64,000 nt of DNA, taken from positions 88,112-152,111 of the forward strand of contig CAZBDV010000002.1 of NCBI GenBank assembly GCA_964490765.1, in the 5' to 3' direction. Each line of letters begins with the position of its first letter. The stretch's first letter is position 1. The notes below the pieces were generated by a model. That model searched no databases, was not told the DNA's origin, and saw nothing but the letters and a program-made list of their open reading frames with translations. The position numbers were made by a program, and so were the translations under genes. Positions 43,684 through 53,222 of the stretch are shown one piece after another. The stretch comes from CAZBDV01 sp964490765 (GTDB taxonomy: Bacteria; Cloacimonadota; Cloacimonadia; Cloacimonadales; JAJBBL01).

Positions 43684-45315
43684 ATGCAGTTTATACATTT
43701 GAGCAAAATATCATATACTTACGAAGGGCAATGTGAACCGGTCTTCAGGGAGATCAGCTTTGATATCGCAGCGGGGGAGAGGATCGCATTGATCGGTGAC
43801 AACGGCGAGGGCAAATCTACCATTCTAAAGATTATCCTCGGCGAATTGAGCGATTACCGGGGGGAGATTACTTATCCCCGGAGAACGCCTCTAATTGGTT
43901 ATCTGCCCCAGGATATGTCTCTGATATCCGATCTAACGGTTCGGGAAGAACTCCTGTCAACGCGTGGTGATCTCTATTCTATCATAAAAGAGATAGAGGA
44001 ATTTACTGACAGGGATGATCTCACAGCAGCACAGGGTCTGAAACTGGCCGAACTCTGGGAAGAATATAACCGGCTGAAGATCAATGAATATGTTCTTAAA
44101 ATAGATACGATCCTCGCAGAATTACAGCTTGACCGATACTCCTCAACAAATTGCCGGGAAATCTCCGAGGGTGAAAAGACGAGACTTCAACTGGGTAAAC
44201 TACTGGTGAAAGAACCTGATATTCTGATTCTCGACGAACCGACCAATCATCTTGATCTGGAGAATATGTTATGGCTGGAAAGCTGGGTCAGAGAATTCCC
44301 GGGAGCAGTGCTCTATGTCTCCCACGACCGGAGTTTTATCAATAACACTGCTACCAAAATAGTAGCCCTGGTCAGGGGGGCTGCCACGGTGGTCAGTGGA
44401 AACTATGATACATTCATGACGAATGTGGAGAATGAGAGAGAACATCAGTCTGTTCAGTTCCAGGAGCGTGAGAAGCTGCTCAGCAAACTGCAGGATGCAG
44501 CCCGGAAGAGAAGACGATGGGCGAGTACATTTCAACAGGACACGAGAGCCGAGGGTGGAGGCAAGAAGTTCGAATCGATATTCAATGCAGTAAGAACGAT
44601 GCATCAACAGGCCAAGCATATAGAGCAGCGGATGGAAATGCTGCAGAAAAGATATAAGGTCGAAAAACCCTGGAGAGAAAAGGAGAGAAAGATCAGATTC
44701 AATCCGGCCGGTTCGACTTCTGCTCAGCTGGTTACCTGCAATGGGATAACAAAGAGATACAGCAGTAATCTGGTCTTCAAGGAGCTCTTTTTTCATGTTG
44801 AGAGAGGTGAAAAGATCTGGTTCTCCGGCAGGAACGGTTCTGGAAAGAGTACTTTGATGAGGATTATCGCAGGCCTTGACGGCGATTTTGAGGGTGAACT
44901 CTTCCGGGGTGACCGGGTTAAGATCGGCTGGTTCGACCAGAATCTGCATAATCTCCCCAATGTACTGACCCTTGTGGAATATACAAAGAGTGAAGAAAGG
45001 GAAGAGAGCGAGATCCGCTCTTTCTTCGGTTGTCTGGGACTATCGGGGGAAATCGTCAACAGGCAGATCGGTTCTCTCTCATGGGGTGAGAAGACCAAAA
45101 CTCAGCTGGTTAAACTCCTCACAGGCAATTACAATCTGCTTCTTCTCGACGAGCCTACCAATCACCTGGATATCACAACCAGAAAGATGCTGGAAGAGGC
45201 CTTGATAGATTACCCCGGCACGGTGATATTCGTCTCTCACGACAGAACATTTATCTCCAACCTATCGACGCGTGAATTTTCTCTCGATGAATGGAAAGTT
45301 GTGCAAAAGCGGTGA
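43684..45315 (+). CDS. ABC-F family ATP-binding protein
   Basis: The 543-residue protein has two ABC domains and no membrane part. Domain one has GDNGEGKSTILKIIL, ISEGEKTRLQLGKLL and LILDEPTNHLDLENM. Domain two has GRNGSGKSTLMRIIAGL, LSWGEKTKTQLVKLL and LLLDEPTNHLDITTR. The basic helical linker between them (about 250-335, KRRRWASTFQQ) is the ribosome-contacting arm of ABC-F factors. These proteins rescue stalled ribosomes or protect them from antibiotics; which applies cannot be told. GGGAG precedes the ATG by six bases. GC content by eye is higher than the neighbours and it stands alone after gene-free DNA, hinting at transfer. Confidence 0.9.
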   Translation: MQFIHLSKISYTYEGQCEPVFREISFDIAAGERIALIGDNGEGKSTILKIILGELSDYRGEITYPRRTPLIGYLPQDMSLISDLTVREELLSTRGDLYSIIKEIEEFTDRDDLTAAQGLKLAELWEEYNRLKINEYVLKIDTILAELQLDRYSSTNCREISEGEKTRLQLGKLLVKEPDILILDEPTNHLDLENMLWLESWVREFPGAVLYVSHDRSFINNTATKIVALVRGAATVVSGNYDTFMTNVENEREHQSVQFQEREKLLSKLQDAARKRRRWASTFQQDTRAEGGGKKFESIFNAVRTMHQQAKHIEQRMEMLQKRYKVEKPWREKERKIRFNPAGSTSAQLVTCNGITKRYSSNLVFKELFFHVERGEKIWFSGRNGSGKSTLMRIIAGLDGDFEGELFRGDRVKIGWFDQNLHNLPNVLTLVEYTKSEEREESEIRSFFGCLGLSGEIVNRQIGSLSWGEKTKTQLVKLLTGNYNLLLLDEPTNHLDITTRKMLEEALIDYPGTVIFVSHDRTFISNLSTREFSLDEWKVVQKR

Positions 45316-45426
45316 TTTAGATCAGATTTTAAGAAAATATTGCCGTCGCTAACAGACCTAATAAGCTTCGATTACAACAGAACCGAAGAGGAATAAGGAG
45401 ATGAGTGGTACAGCCTCAGTGAAGCT

Positions 45427-46845
45427 CTAAACTTTCTCGATCTTGATCATATTGATCTCTTCGGTCTCCTCTATAGGGTCACCCACTATATAGAGTATGG
45501 TATCCCCCTTCTTAACAACCCCCTTTTGCAATGCATATTCTTTGGCCTGGGCGAGATTCTCGTCGGTGTTGCTGAAAGAATCGATAAGAACACTCTCTAC
45601 ACCCCAGTTGAGTTTCAGAGCGGTAACAGTACTCTTGTGCGGGCTGAAGGCGATGATGGGAGTAGCAGTCCGGTAGCCGGACAGGAGTCTGGCTGTTCTG
45701 CCTGTCTTGGTCATTGCTAAGATAGCGGTAGATCTGGTCTCTTTGGCTATCCAGCAGGCCGCTCGGGAGAGGTTAATAGCAAATTGAGAGTTTTCGAGAT
45801 ATTGTTCACCATTAAAAAGAGGTGAGAATATATAATCGGTCTTCTCTGCCCTTAACAAGATGGAATGCATCGTCTTGACTGCAGCTTCCGGGTATTGGCC
45901 AATCGAGGTCTCCCCGCTGAGCATTACAGCATCGGTACCGTCAAATAAGGCATTAGCAATATCACTCGCCTCTGCTCTTGTCGAACGCGGATTGTGAATC
46001 ATTGATTCCAGCATCTGGGTTGCAGTTATGACCGGTTTTTTGAAAAAGAGGCATTTACGGATGATCTCCTTTTGCAGGATGGGGACTTCGTAGGGGCTCA
46101 TTTCAACCCCGAGGTCGCCTCTGGCGATCATGATCATATCAGAAGTTTTGATTATATTTTCTATATCGCGAATGGCTTCTGGTTTCTCTATTTTTGCTAT
46201 AATGGGTAGAGGTGAACTTTTCGTTGAGAGATAACTTCTCAATTTTTCAATATCACTACTATTTCTGACGAATGAGAGAGCTAGAAAATCCAGTTTTTGA
46301 TCTAAAGCAAATTCAATATCATCTCTATCTTTAGCCGTTAAGCATTCAATACTCAAAGTGGAGTCCGGAAGGTTTACCCCCTTTCTGGAACTCACTCTGC
46401 CACCATCGATTACTTCGCAAAAGATTCTATCATCTTCGATCTTGATTATCTTAAGCTTTATCAGTCCATCATCGATAAGTACTCGATCTCCGACTTTTAC
46501 ATCCCGGGCAAACCTTTCGTAGTTTACTGGCAGATTTTTGTGATTAATGTTATGAATTCTCTCATAGCTGACTAATACAATCTCACCCTGGATCAGCATA
46601 ATGTCATCTGCCAATTCACCAACTCTCACCTTTGGCCCACCCAGGTCACCTATTATCGGTATCTCTTTTCCAACGGTCTCGGCTGCTGAACGAATATTGT
46701 TAATCAGTTCTTCATGTTCAGAATAATCTCCGTGTGAGAAGTTAAGACGGGCAACGTTCATACCGTTCTTGATCAGAGAGATGATAGTGTCTTCCCTTTT
46801 CGTAGCCGGTCCGATAGTACAGATGATTTTTGTCTTTCTAACCAT
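45427..46845 (-). CDS. pyk: pyruvate kinase
   Basis: Pyruvate kinase makes pyruvate and ATP from phosphoenolpyruvate. The 472-residue protein contains KIICTIGPATKRE, MNVARLNFSHGDYSEHE, the active-site IIAKIEKPEAIRDIENII, MIARGDLGVEM, KPVITATQMLESMIHNPRSTRAE and a C-terminal domain with AMTKTGRTARLLSGYR. Length fits the standard bacterial type. It is convergent with the ABC-F gene. It competes with enzyme I (ptsI) for phosphoenolpyruvate. Confidence 0.97.
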   Translation of the reverse strand: MVRKTKIICTIGPATKREDTIISLIKNGMNVARLNFSHGDYSEHEELINNIRSAAETVGKEIPIIGDLGGPKVRVGELADDIMLIQGEIVLVSYERIHNINHKNLPVNYERFARDVKVGDRVLIDDGLIKLKIIKIEDDRIFCEVIDGGRVSSRKGVNLPDSTLSIECLTAKDRDDIEFALDQKLDFLALSFVRNSSDIEKLRSYLSTKSSPLPIIAKIEKPEAIRDIENIIKTSDMIMIARGDLGVEMSPYEVPILQKEIIRKCLFFKKPVITATQMLESMIHNPRSTRAEASDIANALFDGTDAVMLSGETSIGQYPEAAVKTMHSILLRAEKTDYIFSPLFNGEQYLENSQFAINLSRAACWIAKETRSTAILAMTKTGRTARLLSGYRTATPIIAFSPHKSTVTALKLNWGVESVLIDSFSNTDENLAQAKEYALQKGVVKKGDTILYIVGDPIEETEEINMIKIEKV

Positions 46846-46886
46846 ATAAATTACCCCTGATCCATCTCTGAATAACCCTATATGGA

Positions 46887-48212
46887 CTATTCATCATTCT
46901 TTTCCTTTTCTTTGAGCTTAGCCCACCAATCGAGCCGTTTCTTGATCTCTTTCTCAAAACCGAAATTTGAAGGTTGATAATATACCTTTTCCCGCATTGA
47001 TTCGGGGAAGCATTTTATATATGCGTAGTGATGTTCGAATTCATGAGCATATTTATAATCCTTTCCGTAATCAAGGTTCTTCATTAGTTCTGTTGGTGCA
47101 TTTCTTATCTGGAGAGGAACAGGAAGATGTCCTGTTTTATGTGCATCTTCTGCAGCTGCTGAATAAGCAGTATAGAGTGAATTACTCTTTGGTGCTGTAG
47201 CAAGATAAACCACGAGCTGAGCCAGGGCATTGTTACACTCTGGCATACCGATAAAGTGCACCGCTTCCTTGACAGCAATTGCCTGTTGCAAAGCATCAGG
47301 ATCAGCAAGGCCGACATCTTCTGAGGCAAACCTGACGAGTCTTCGAACAATATATAGAGGATCCTCTCCTGCTTCCAGCATCCTGGCAAGCCAGTATAAA
47401 CCAGCTTGCGGGTCGCTCGCCCTCAATGCCTTATGAAGGGCTGAAATATGATTGAAGTGTTCGTCGCGGTTCTTGTCGTATAGTAAGGTTTTGCTGGCCA
47501 GTATCTTCTTGACTCTCTCTATGGACATCTCCTGATCTGAGCTGTGATGGCGTATGACCACTTCCAGATTGTTCAGCGCTTTTCTAGCATCGCCACCACT
47601 CTGCAGGACAAGAAAATTTATTATCTCTGTACCAGGTTTTCTCTTAACGGAACCACACTTCTCGAGAGCATTATCGATTATCTCCCTGATATGATCATCT
47701 TTCAACTGTTGTAAAACAAGAACGTGACACCGAGAGAGAAGTGCCGGGATGATCTCGAAAGAGGGATTCTCGGTGGTTGCTCCGATTAGAATGATAGCTC
47801 CTTTCTCAAGATAGGGAAGAAAGGCATCCTGCTGAGCTTTATTGAATCTGTGAATCTCATCAATAAATATCACTGTCGGTTTTTCGGAAAATAGGAGGCT
47901 GTTATCAGCATCTTTCATAACCTGTTTGACCTCTTTTATGCCGGTCAGTACAGCACTGAAGGGAATAAAATTGTAATTCTGCATCTGAGAGACTAGGCGG
48001 GCAATGGTTGTTTTGCCGCTACCGGGAGGCCCCCACAAAATGAAGGATGATAACTTGCCTGAATTGAGCATCTGTTTAAGAAGAGAATCCTCGGATAAAA
48101 GTTTCTCCTGGCCGATTATCTCGTCTAACTTCTGCGGCCTGCATCTCTCTGCCAACGGTATCCGATCCTCAGGGATTGTTCCCTTATTAAAAACATCTAT
48201 CTGTTCGCTCAT
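46887..48212 (-). CDS. rarA: replication-associated recombination protein A
   Basis: RarA (MgsA) is an AAA+ ATPase that works at stalled replication forks with single-strand binding protein. The 441-residue protein has an N-terminal PLAERCRPQKLDEIIGQEKL, Walker A GPPGSGKTTIARLV, Walker B VIFIDEIHRFNKAQQDAFLP and sensor GATTENPSFEIIPALLSRC, then the helical C-terminal part ending in YKYAHEFEHHYAYIKCFPES. Length is normal. It lies 41 bp upstream of pyk on the same strand. Confidence 0.96.
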   Translation of the reverse strand: MSEQIDVFNKGTIPEDRIPLAERCRPQKLDEIIGQEKLLSEDSLLKQMLNSGKLSSFILWGPPGSGKTTIARLVSQMQNYNFIPFSAVLTGIKEVKQVMKDADNSLLFSEKPTVIFIDEIHRFNKAQQDAFLPYLEKGAIILIGATTENPSFEIIPALLSRCHVLVLQQLKDDHIREIIDNALEKCGSVKRKPGTEIINFLVLQSGGDARKALNNLEVVIRHHSSDQEMSIERVKKILASKTLLYDKNRDEHFNHISALHKALRASDPQAGLYWLARMLEAGEDPLYIVRRLVRFASEDVGLADPDALQQAIAVKEAVHFIGMPECNNALAQLVVYLATAPKSNSLYTAYSAAAEDAHKTGHLPVPLQIRNAPTELMKNLDYGKDYKYAHEFEHHYAYIKCFPESMREKVYYQPSNFGFEKEIKKRLDWWAKLKEKEKNDE

Positions 48213-48518
48213 ATCGAACTCCTGTTATGAAATTTTCTTTAAATTTATGTCTCATTTATCCAGAATAATTGAACAATTATATATTGAAAACAGAGGTGTC
48301 AATTATAATATCTCAGAGCCCATCAAGTAACCTTCAATAAGCAATTAGATTCATGATCGGACAATCATAGTAAGAGATACTTCATCGGATGTCGGAAGAC
48401 GAGCAAACAGGAGAGTAAGACCGTTATTTAGTTGACTGAAATATGGTAATTAAATATCCTGCCTAACCAGGATATTCTGCCAAGAAATAATATAAAATGC
48501 GTGATAAAGAGGAACAAA
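48213..48518. other. divergent intergenic region between rarA and the GcvT-like gene
   Basis: About 306 bp with no gene. It contains the promoter and dyad described at 48432-48476; otherwise it is unremarkable AT-rich sequence that must also carry the rarA promoter on the minus strand. Confidence 0.5.
48432..48476 (+). promoter_or_regulatory. candidate promoter overlapped by a 9-bp dyad upstream of the GcvT-like gene
   Basis: TTGACT (48432-48437) is followed after 17 bp by TATCCT (48455-48460). AATATCCTG (48453-48461) and CAGGATATT (48468-48476) form a perfect inverted repeat covering the -10. This is the layout of a repressor operator, or of a hairpin in the 5' leader. No regulator is identified. 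Confidence 0.4.
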
Positions 48519-49907
48519 ATGAGCAAGATTGGATTTGATTACCCGCAAGAACCAAGGGAAACAGCATTATATGAAGCTGAAGAATGGTATCAGGACTTTC
48601 TGGCGAATAAATTGGGACGCCCTTATACTCCGATAAAACGTAATAATTTCGGACAGTATGCAATGCCTGTTAATTTTCTTACCAGTGTTGTGGAAGAAGC
48701 ACAGGCAGTTAATAACGTAGCAATATTTAATATTGACCACATGGCACAGATAAGTGTCCGGGGTAAAGATGCCACGAAGCTTCTTCAGAGAGTATTACCA
48801 GCTGATGTTGAGCAGATGAAGATAGGACAGTGTAAATATACTCTGCTTCTTTCTCCAGCAGGCACTGTTATCGATGACATGATTATGATGAAACTGGCTG
48901 ATAATGAGTATATACTCGTTATCAATGCCGGGCATGATATAACAGACAGAGTGAAGATCGATGGTAAAGTTGTAGAATTGATCTCCGATGCCGATCATAT
49001 ATATTCCTATAGAGAGGAGGGTGAAGATGTCGAAATAACCGATATATCAAATCAGTTCGTCAAAATAGATATTCAGGGGAAATACTCCTATAAAATAATC
49101 TCCCAGCTTTATGGCAATAAGGTCCTGAGAAACAGAAACAATCCAGAAAAGAACATGGGTTTCTTTACCTTCAATGACTTCGAATACAGGGGTAAGAAAT
49201 GTATCTTTAGCCGCACAGGTTATACCAACCGCTGGGGTTGGGAGATGTACTTTCCGAAAGAGGTCGCTAATGAAGAATTCCGCAGGCTGGTAGAGGCTGC
49301 TTTCCCTCTCGGTGGTATGGCAGTAGGTTTGGGAGGTAGAGACGAAAATAGAATATCAGCTGGAAATTTCGGTCTACCACTCTACGGAAACGAATACGAT
49401 AGATATCATACTCCGACTAATGCTCCTCTCTTTAATGCAGCTTTCGATATGCATAAAAGCGATTTTGTCGGTAAAAAAGCTATCGATAAGGATATTGCTT
49501 CCGGTCTCGATAAGAAGATGGTGCTTTTCATTACCGAAGGGATAGTCTCAGGGAGGGGAATCTACAAAGATGGTAAGAGACTCGGGAGTGTTACCTCATC
49601 GATCAATTCTCCTAATATACCATTGGGAAAACGGCTCTTTCTTGAATCGGAAAGGCGAGTAGTGAATGAAGAGAAAGGAATTGCAGCGATTGGGCTGGGT
49701 TGGTTATACAATAATCCATTCCAGGTAGATGATGAGGGTAATGATATACTGGTAAAGAATGAAGAAGGAATAAAGATCAGAGTCGATTTTTTCAGAGAAG
49801 ATAAAGACCGAAATCCAGTTGGTAAACCTGTTAAAGGTTATATCTCCGGGGACGGCGTAAATCCTGCTACTGCACCACGCCCTCTGAAGAATATCGAAAA
49901 GTTATAA
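48519..49907 (+). CDS. GcvT-like aminomethyltransferase family protein
   Basis: The 462-residue protein has a folate-binding GcvT domain: NNVAIFNIDHMAQISVRG, LLSPAGTVIDDMIMMKL (the conserved Asp region), FSRTGYTNRWGWEMYF and GLGGRDENRISAGNFGLPLYG, then the C-terminal barrel (IASGLDKKMVLF, GSVTSSINSPNI). It is longer than standard glycine cleavage T-protein (about 365) because of an extra N-terminal segment of some 50 residues and internal loops. I chose the ATG at 48519, with AAAGAGG six bases upstream, over a GTG at 48501. No GcvP or GcvH is nearby, so it may act on another methylated amine; the exact substrate is unknown. An RmlB-like gene follows by 26 bp. Confidence 0.82.
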   Translation: MSKIGFDYPQEPRETALYEAEEWYQDFLANKLGRPYTPIKRNNFGQYAMPVNFLTSVVEEAQAVNNVAIFNIDHMAQISVRGKDATKLLQRVLPADVEQMKIGQCKYTLLLSPAGTVIDDMIMMKLADNEYILVINAGHDITDRVKIDGKVVELISDADHIYSYREEGEDVEITDISNQFVKIDIQGKYSYKIISQLYGNKVLRNRNNPEKNMGFFTFNDFEYRGKKCIFSRTGYTNRWGWEMYFPKEVANEEFRRLVEAAFPLGGMAVGLGGRDENRISAGNFGLPLYGNEYDRYHTPTNAPLFNAAFDMHKSDFVGKKAIDKDIASGLDKKMVLFITEGIVSGRGIYKDGKRLGSVTSSINSPNIPLGKRLFLESERRVVNEEKGIAAIGLGWLYNNPFQVDDEGNDILVKNEEGIKIRVDFFREDKDRNPVGKPVKGYISGDGVNPATAPRPLKNIEKL

Positions 49908-49933
49908 TCATAAAGCGAGAGTGTTAAGACATA

Positions 49934-50956
49934 ATGGTTAAAGAGAAACGAGTATTAATTACCGGAGGGGCCGGTTTTGTCGGTTCAAATATGATCAGAT
50001 ACCTGCTAAAGAGATTTCCTCACTATCAGATAGTGAATTTCGATAAACTCACCGAATCGGGTGCTCTTAGCAGGTTACGTGCCGAAAAGAATAATCCCAA
50101 CTACATCTTTGTAAACGGAGATATATCCCTGGAACGGGATGTACAGTACGTTTTCGAAGAGTATAAACCGGACTACATCATCCATTTTGCTTCCCAATCT
50201 TATATAGATCGGAATATCAATCAACCTGGCATATTCATACAGACGAATGTGATCGGAACACAGAATCTCCTGTCGAATGCCAGAACCACCAAAGTGGGCA
50301 AAATGGTGCAGGTCTCTACCAGTAAGGTTTACGGTAGCACTAGATTCGGGATCGGCAAAGTCGATGAGGAAACCCCGATGAAACCGTGTGATCCCTATTC
50401 TGCGAGCAAGGCAGCAGCTGACCTCTTTACTCAGGCGGCTTTTAGAGCTCATAACCTGGATGTTAACATTATCAGGCCAACAAATGTTTACGGCCCATTT
50501 CAATTTCCCGAGAAATTAATCCCGACAGTTATTGCTAATATAAATAAAGGCAAGGATATTCCTGTATTCGGAGATGGACAGAATTTGAGAGACTGGCTCT
50601 ACATAGACGATTATTGTGGTGCCATAGATCTCGTTCTACATAAAGGGATACCTGGAGAGAGTTATAATCTCAGTTCTGAAACAGAATTGAAAAACATTGA
50701 CCTGATCAGAAATATAATGAAGTTAATGAAAACTGCAGAGACTCGACTCGTCTTTCTCAAAGATAGAATAGGAGATGAGTCTTATCCCAGTATTGATTCG
50801 CAAAAGATCAGAAATGAACTAGGCTGGGTACCCAGAACTGATATCGAAGAAGGTTTAGAAAAGACTATCGCCTGGTATAAAAGCCACGCTGATTGGGTAG
50901 AAGAGATATATTCCGGTGACTATCAAAAAGATAACACAGAGTTACAGGAGAGTTAA
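49934..50956 (+). CDS. RmlB-like NAD-dependent sugar-nucleotide epimerase/dehydratase family protein
   Basis: The 340-residue protein is an extended short-chain dehydrogenase. It has the NAD motif GGAGFVGSNM (residues 11-20), HFASQSYIDRNINQP, the catalytic Tyr155-x3-Lys159 (YSASKAAAD), RPTNVYGPFQFPEKLIP and a sugar-nucleotide C-terminal part (GDGQNLRDWLYIDDYCGAI). Overall it matches dTDP-glucose 4,6-dehydratase, but where RmlB has Thr-Asp-Glu-Val-Tyr-Gly this protein has TSKVYG (Ser130, Lys131). Without that Asp-Glu pair 4,6-dehydration is unlikely. It may be an epimerase, a reductase or act on another sugar nucleotide. It lies directly after the GcvT-like gene. Confidence 0.85.
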   Translation: MVKEKRVLITGGAGFVGSNMIRYLLKRFPHYQIVNFDKLTESGALSRLRAEKNNPNYIFVNGDISLERDVQYVFEEYKPDYIIHFASQSYIDRNINQPGIFIQTNVIGTQNLLSNARTTKVGKMVQVSTSKVYGSTRFGIGKVDEETPMKPCDPYSASKAAADLFTQAAFRAHNLDVNIIRPTNVYGPFQFPEKLIPTVIANINKGKDIPVFGDGQNLRDWLYIDDYCGAIDLVLHKGIPGESYNLSSETELKNIDLIRNIMKLMKTAETRLVFLKDRIGDESYPSIDSQKIRNELGWVPRTDIEEGLEKTIAWYKSHADWVEEIYSGDYQKDNTELQES

Positions 50957-51143
50957 ACGATTACTTTGCTTACCCTGATCTTCGGAACAGGGAAGGTAAC
51001 AAAACAGAGTGTTATAGGGATCAGAAATGATCGTTAAACAAAATCAGATAGTTGATACGAATCACCGTGCTGGAATGGTTCATTATCACTTAATGCTGTT
51101 GTTCCAGCCATTAATAAATAATTCAGTCAGAGGCTAATAGATT

Positions 51144-52685
51144 ATGAAGATTACTCATTTGCTGCTTCTAGTGATAATTACACTGTTAACAGGAGGATGT
51201 GCTACTTTTTTCGGCAATAGTGGTAAAGTTACCCTATCTGAGATGGTAGAAAGGGTCGAGAGAGAGAAAAGGGAAAGTACTGTTGATAACTCGGAGTATG
51301 AATATCTGAAAAGTATCTACTCCGATGATGTTTATGAATTGCTTAACCTCGTCTATTATAAGGACAAGAAGATCGATTCGCTCAGTATGTTGATAGATTA
51401 TCTCTATTTCAAAGCTGATTCCCTTAATCAGGATCTGGAGTATTTTAACGGCAGGGCAACAATCAATACCGAATTCGAAATTCCGCGCCAGTTTGTATTT
51501 GCCGAAAGAGAATTCGATCTCAGCAATGAAAGATTATACCACATGTTCAGTGAAATATTTCAACAGGAGTTGAAAGTAGCCCCCCGTTTCATTCCCAGAA
51601 GTGGTGCCTATTTCCCTGTGTTCGATGAGATACTGGATCAATATGAAGTGCCCAATGATGTAAAATATCTGGCCGTTGCTGAGAGTAATCTAAGTTATAT
51701 GGCAACCTCGCCGGTCGGGGCTGGGGGTATCTGGCAATTTATGCCGGCAACAGCCAGGCAGTACGATCTACGCATCGATAACTTTCTCGATGAGAGAAGG
51801 GATATCTTCAAAGCGACTCATGCGGCAGCCCGTTATCTGATGAATAGTTACAGGATATTGGAAGGCAGAGGCAATGGAGATTGGTTGCTTGCCATGTGTG
51901 CTTATAATGCTGGTGATGGCTCGGTGGCGAGAGTTATGCGAGAGCAACAGGCTGATGATTTCTTCGATTTGATACTCCGTGTTGATGAAACAAATCGTTA
52001 TGTCTGGCGTGCTGCAGCTATAAAGCTGATCTTCGATTATGAAAAAGAAATTTTCGGTACACGTTTTGAAAGGGAGGAATCACTCCTCGATATCACAAGA
52101 AAGGAAACCATCAATCTTAACGGTTATTACCAGATCAATGACTGGGTTCAAGCTCAAGGGACTGTAATTAGAAGAGTGTGGGAACTCAATCCCTGGATAA
52201 ATCTTTATCAACGTCAACGACAGAGGTACTCTGCAGTTAATGATATGGTGCTTCCACCGGGAGAATATGAGATACTAATTCCTGTGGATGCTCAAAAAGA
52301 TGATGCCCAACTTGTCTCAATCGAGCAAAAGTATCAGGATAAAAATGCCGGGTTCTTTACCCATCACACCGTGCAGAGAGGAGATACTCTCTATGATATT
52401 GCTAGACGGTATAACACTACTGTGACTAATATTAGAACAATAAATAATTTGAGTGGTAATACTATTTATCCCGGACAGAGGTTACAAATTCTCGGAACCC
52501 CATCGGGTGGAGGAGGTTCCAGTAGTAATATCTATGTTGTCCAGCAGGGTGACTCGCTCGAATCTATTGCGCGAAAACTTAATGTCTCCCTAAATCATCT
52601 TTTGACCAGAAACAATCTCAGTGTACAGAATCGTGGAGGACAGAGAATTGTGATAATTCACCCAGGACAGCGTCTTCACTATTAA
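51144..52685 (+). CDS. MltD-like lytic transglycosylase lipoprotein with two LysM domains
   Basis: The 513-residue protein has a lipoprotein signal (LLTGGC, lipid Cys at residue 19), a helical N-terminal region, and an SLT domain (about 165-290) with YLAVAESNLSYMATSPVGAG (catalytic Glu near 180), GIWQFMPATARQYDL and LAMCAYNAGDGSVARVM. Two LysM repeats close it: HTVQRGDTLYDIARRYNTT (about 410-450) and YVVQQGDSLESIARKLNVS (about 463-510). It cleaves peptidoglycan strands in the periplasm, probably from the outer membrane. The layout is that of E. coli MltD. The rimI gene follows by 22 bp. Confidence 0.93.
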   Translation: MKITHLLLLVIITLLTGGCATFFGNSGKVTLSEMVERVEREKRESTVDNSEYEYLKSIYSDDVYELLNLVYYKDKKIDSLSMLIDYLYFKADSLNQDLEYFNGRATINTEFEIPRQFVFAEREFDLSNERLYHMFSEIFQQELKVAPRFIPRSGAYFPVFDEILDQYEVPNDVKYLAVAESNLSYMATSPVGAGGIWQFMPATARQYDLRIDNFLDERRDIFKATHAAARYLMNSYRILEGRGNGDWLLAMCAYNAGDGSVARVMREQQADDFFDLILRVDETNRYVWRAAAIKLIFDYEKEIFGTRFEREESLLDITRKETINLNGYYQINDWVQAQGTVIRRVWELNPWINLYQRQRQRYSAVNDMVLPPGEYEILIPVDAQKDDAQLVSIEQKYQDKNAGFFTHHTVQRGDTLYDIARRYNTTVTNIRTINNLSGNTIYPGQRLQILGTPSGGGGSSSNIYVVQQGDSLESIARKLNVSLNHLLTRNNLSVQNRGGQRIVIIHPGQRLHY

Positions 52686-52707
52686 TAAACGCAAAGGAGG
52701 CGTAAAG

Positions 52708-53181
52708 GTGTTGTTTCGAGTCGGTATCAGAGATATGTATAAGGTCGATCTCCCCGAAGTAATGAAGATTGAGCGGGAGGTCTTCTCCGATCCATGGCAG
52801 GAAGAAATGTTCCAGCAGGAATTGACAGAGGGAGCTGCATTTGTAATGGAAATTGTTCCGGACAAAGAGATTGTTGGCTATCTATGCGGTCTTAAAATAC
52901 TGGACGAGTTCATGATAACAAACCTGGCAATAAAAAAAGATAAACAGCGCTATGGTCTGGGTAGCAGGTTTATCAAATTTTTAAAGAAGGCGTTAATAAT
53001 AGATAAATGTAAGATGTGCTATCTTGAAGTTCGTTCCAGGAATACCGCGGCTATAAACTTCTATCACAAACAAGGTTTTGAAGATTTCGGCAGCAGAAAA
53101 AACTACTATCGGGATCCCGTTGATGATGCTCTCATAATGAAGCTTGATGTAAGTAAAATAAATGTTGATAATGACGAATAA
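52708..53181 (+). CDS. rimI: ribosomal protein S18 alanine N-acetyltransferase
   Basis: This 157-residue GNAT acetyltransferase has the RimI pattern MYKVDLPEVMKIEREVF, SDPWQEEMFQQEL, the acetyl-CoA loop KDKQRYGLGSRFIKFL and LEVRSRNTAAINFYHKQGFE followed by RKNYYRDPVDDALIMKLD. The start is GTG at 52708, with AAAGGAGG seven bases upstream. In many genomes rimI sits beside tsaB or tsaD; here it is between mltD-like and nadB. RimI is the best call; a related GNAT is possible. Confidence 0.87.
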   Translation: MLFRVGIRDMYKVDLPEVMKIEREVFSDPWQEEMFQQELTEGAAFVMEIVPDKEIVGYLCGLKILDEFMITNLAIKKDKQRYGLGSRFIKFLKKALIIDKCKMCYLEVRSRNTAAINFYHKQGFEDFGSRKNYYRDPVDDALIMKLDVSKINVDNDE

Positions 53182-53222
53182 AGCGTGGACATCGATCCTG
53201 AGACTACAGGTTGAGAAGAGGA

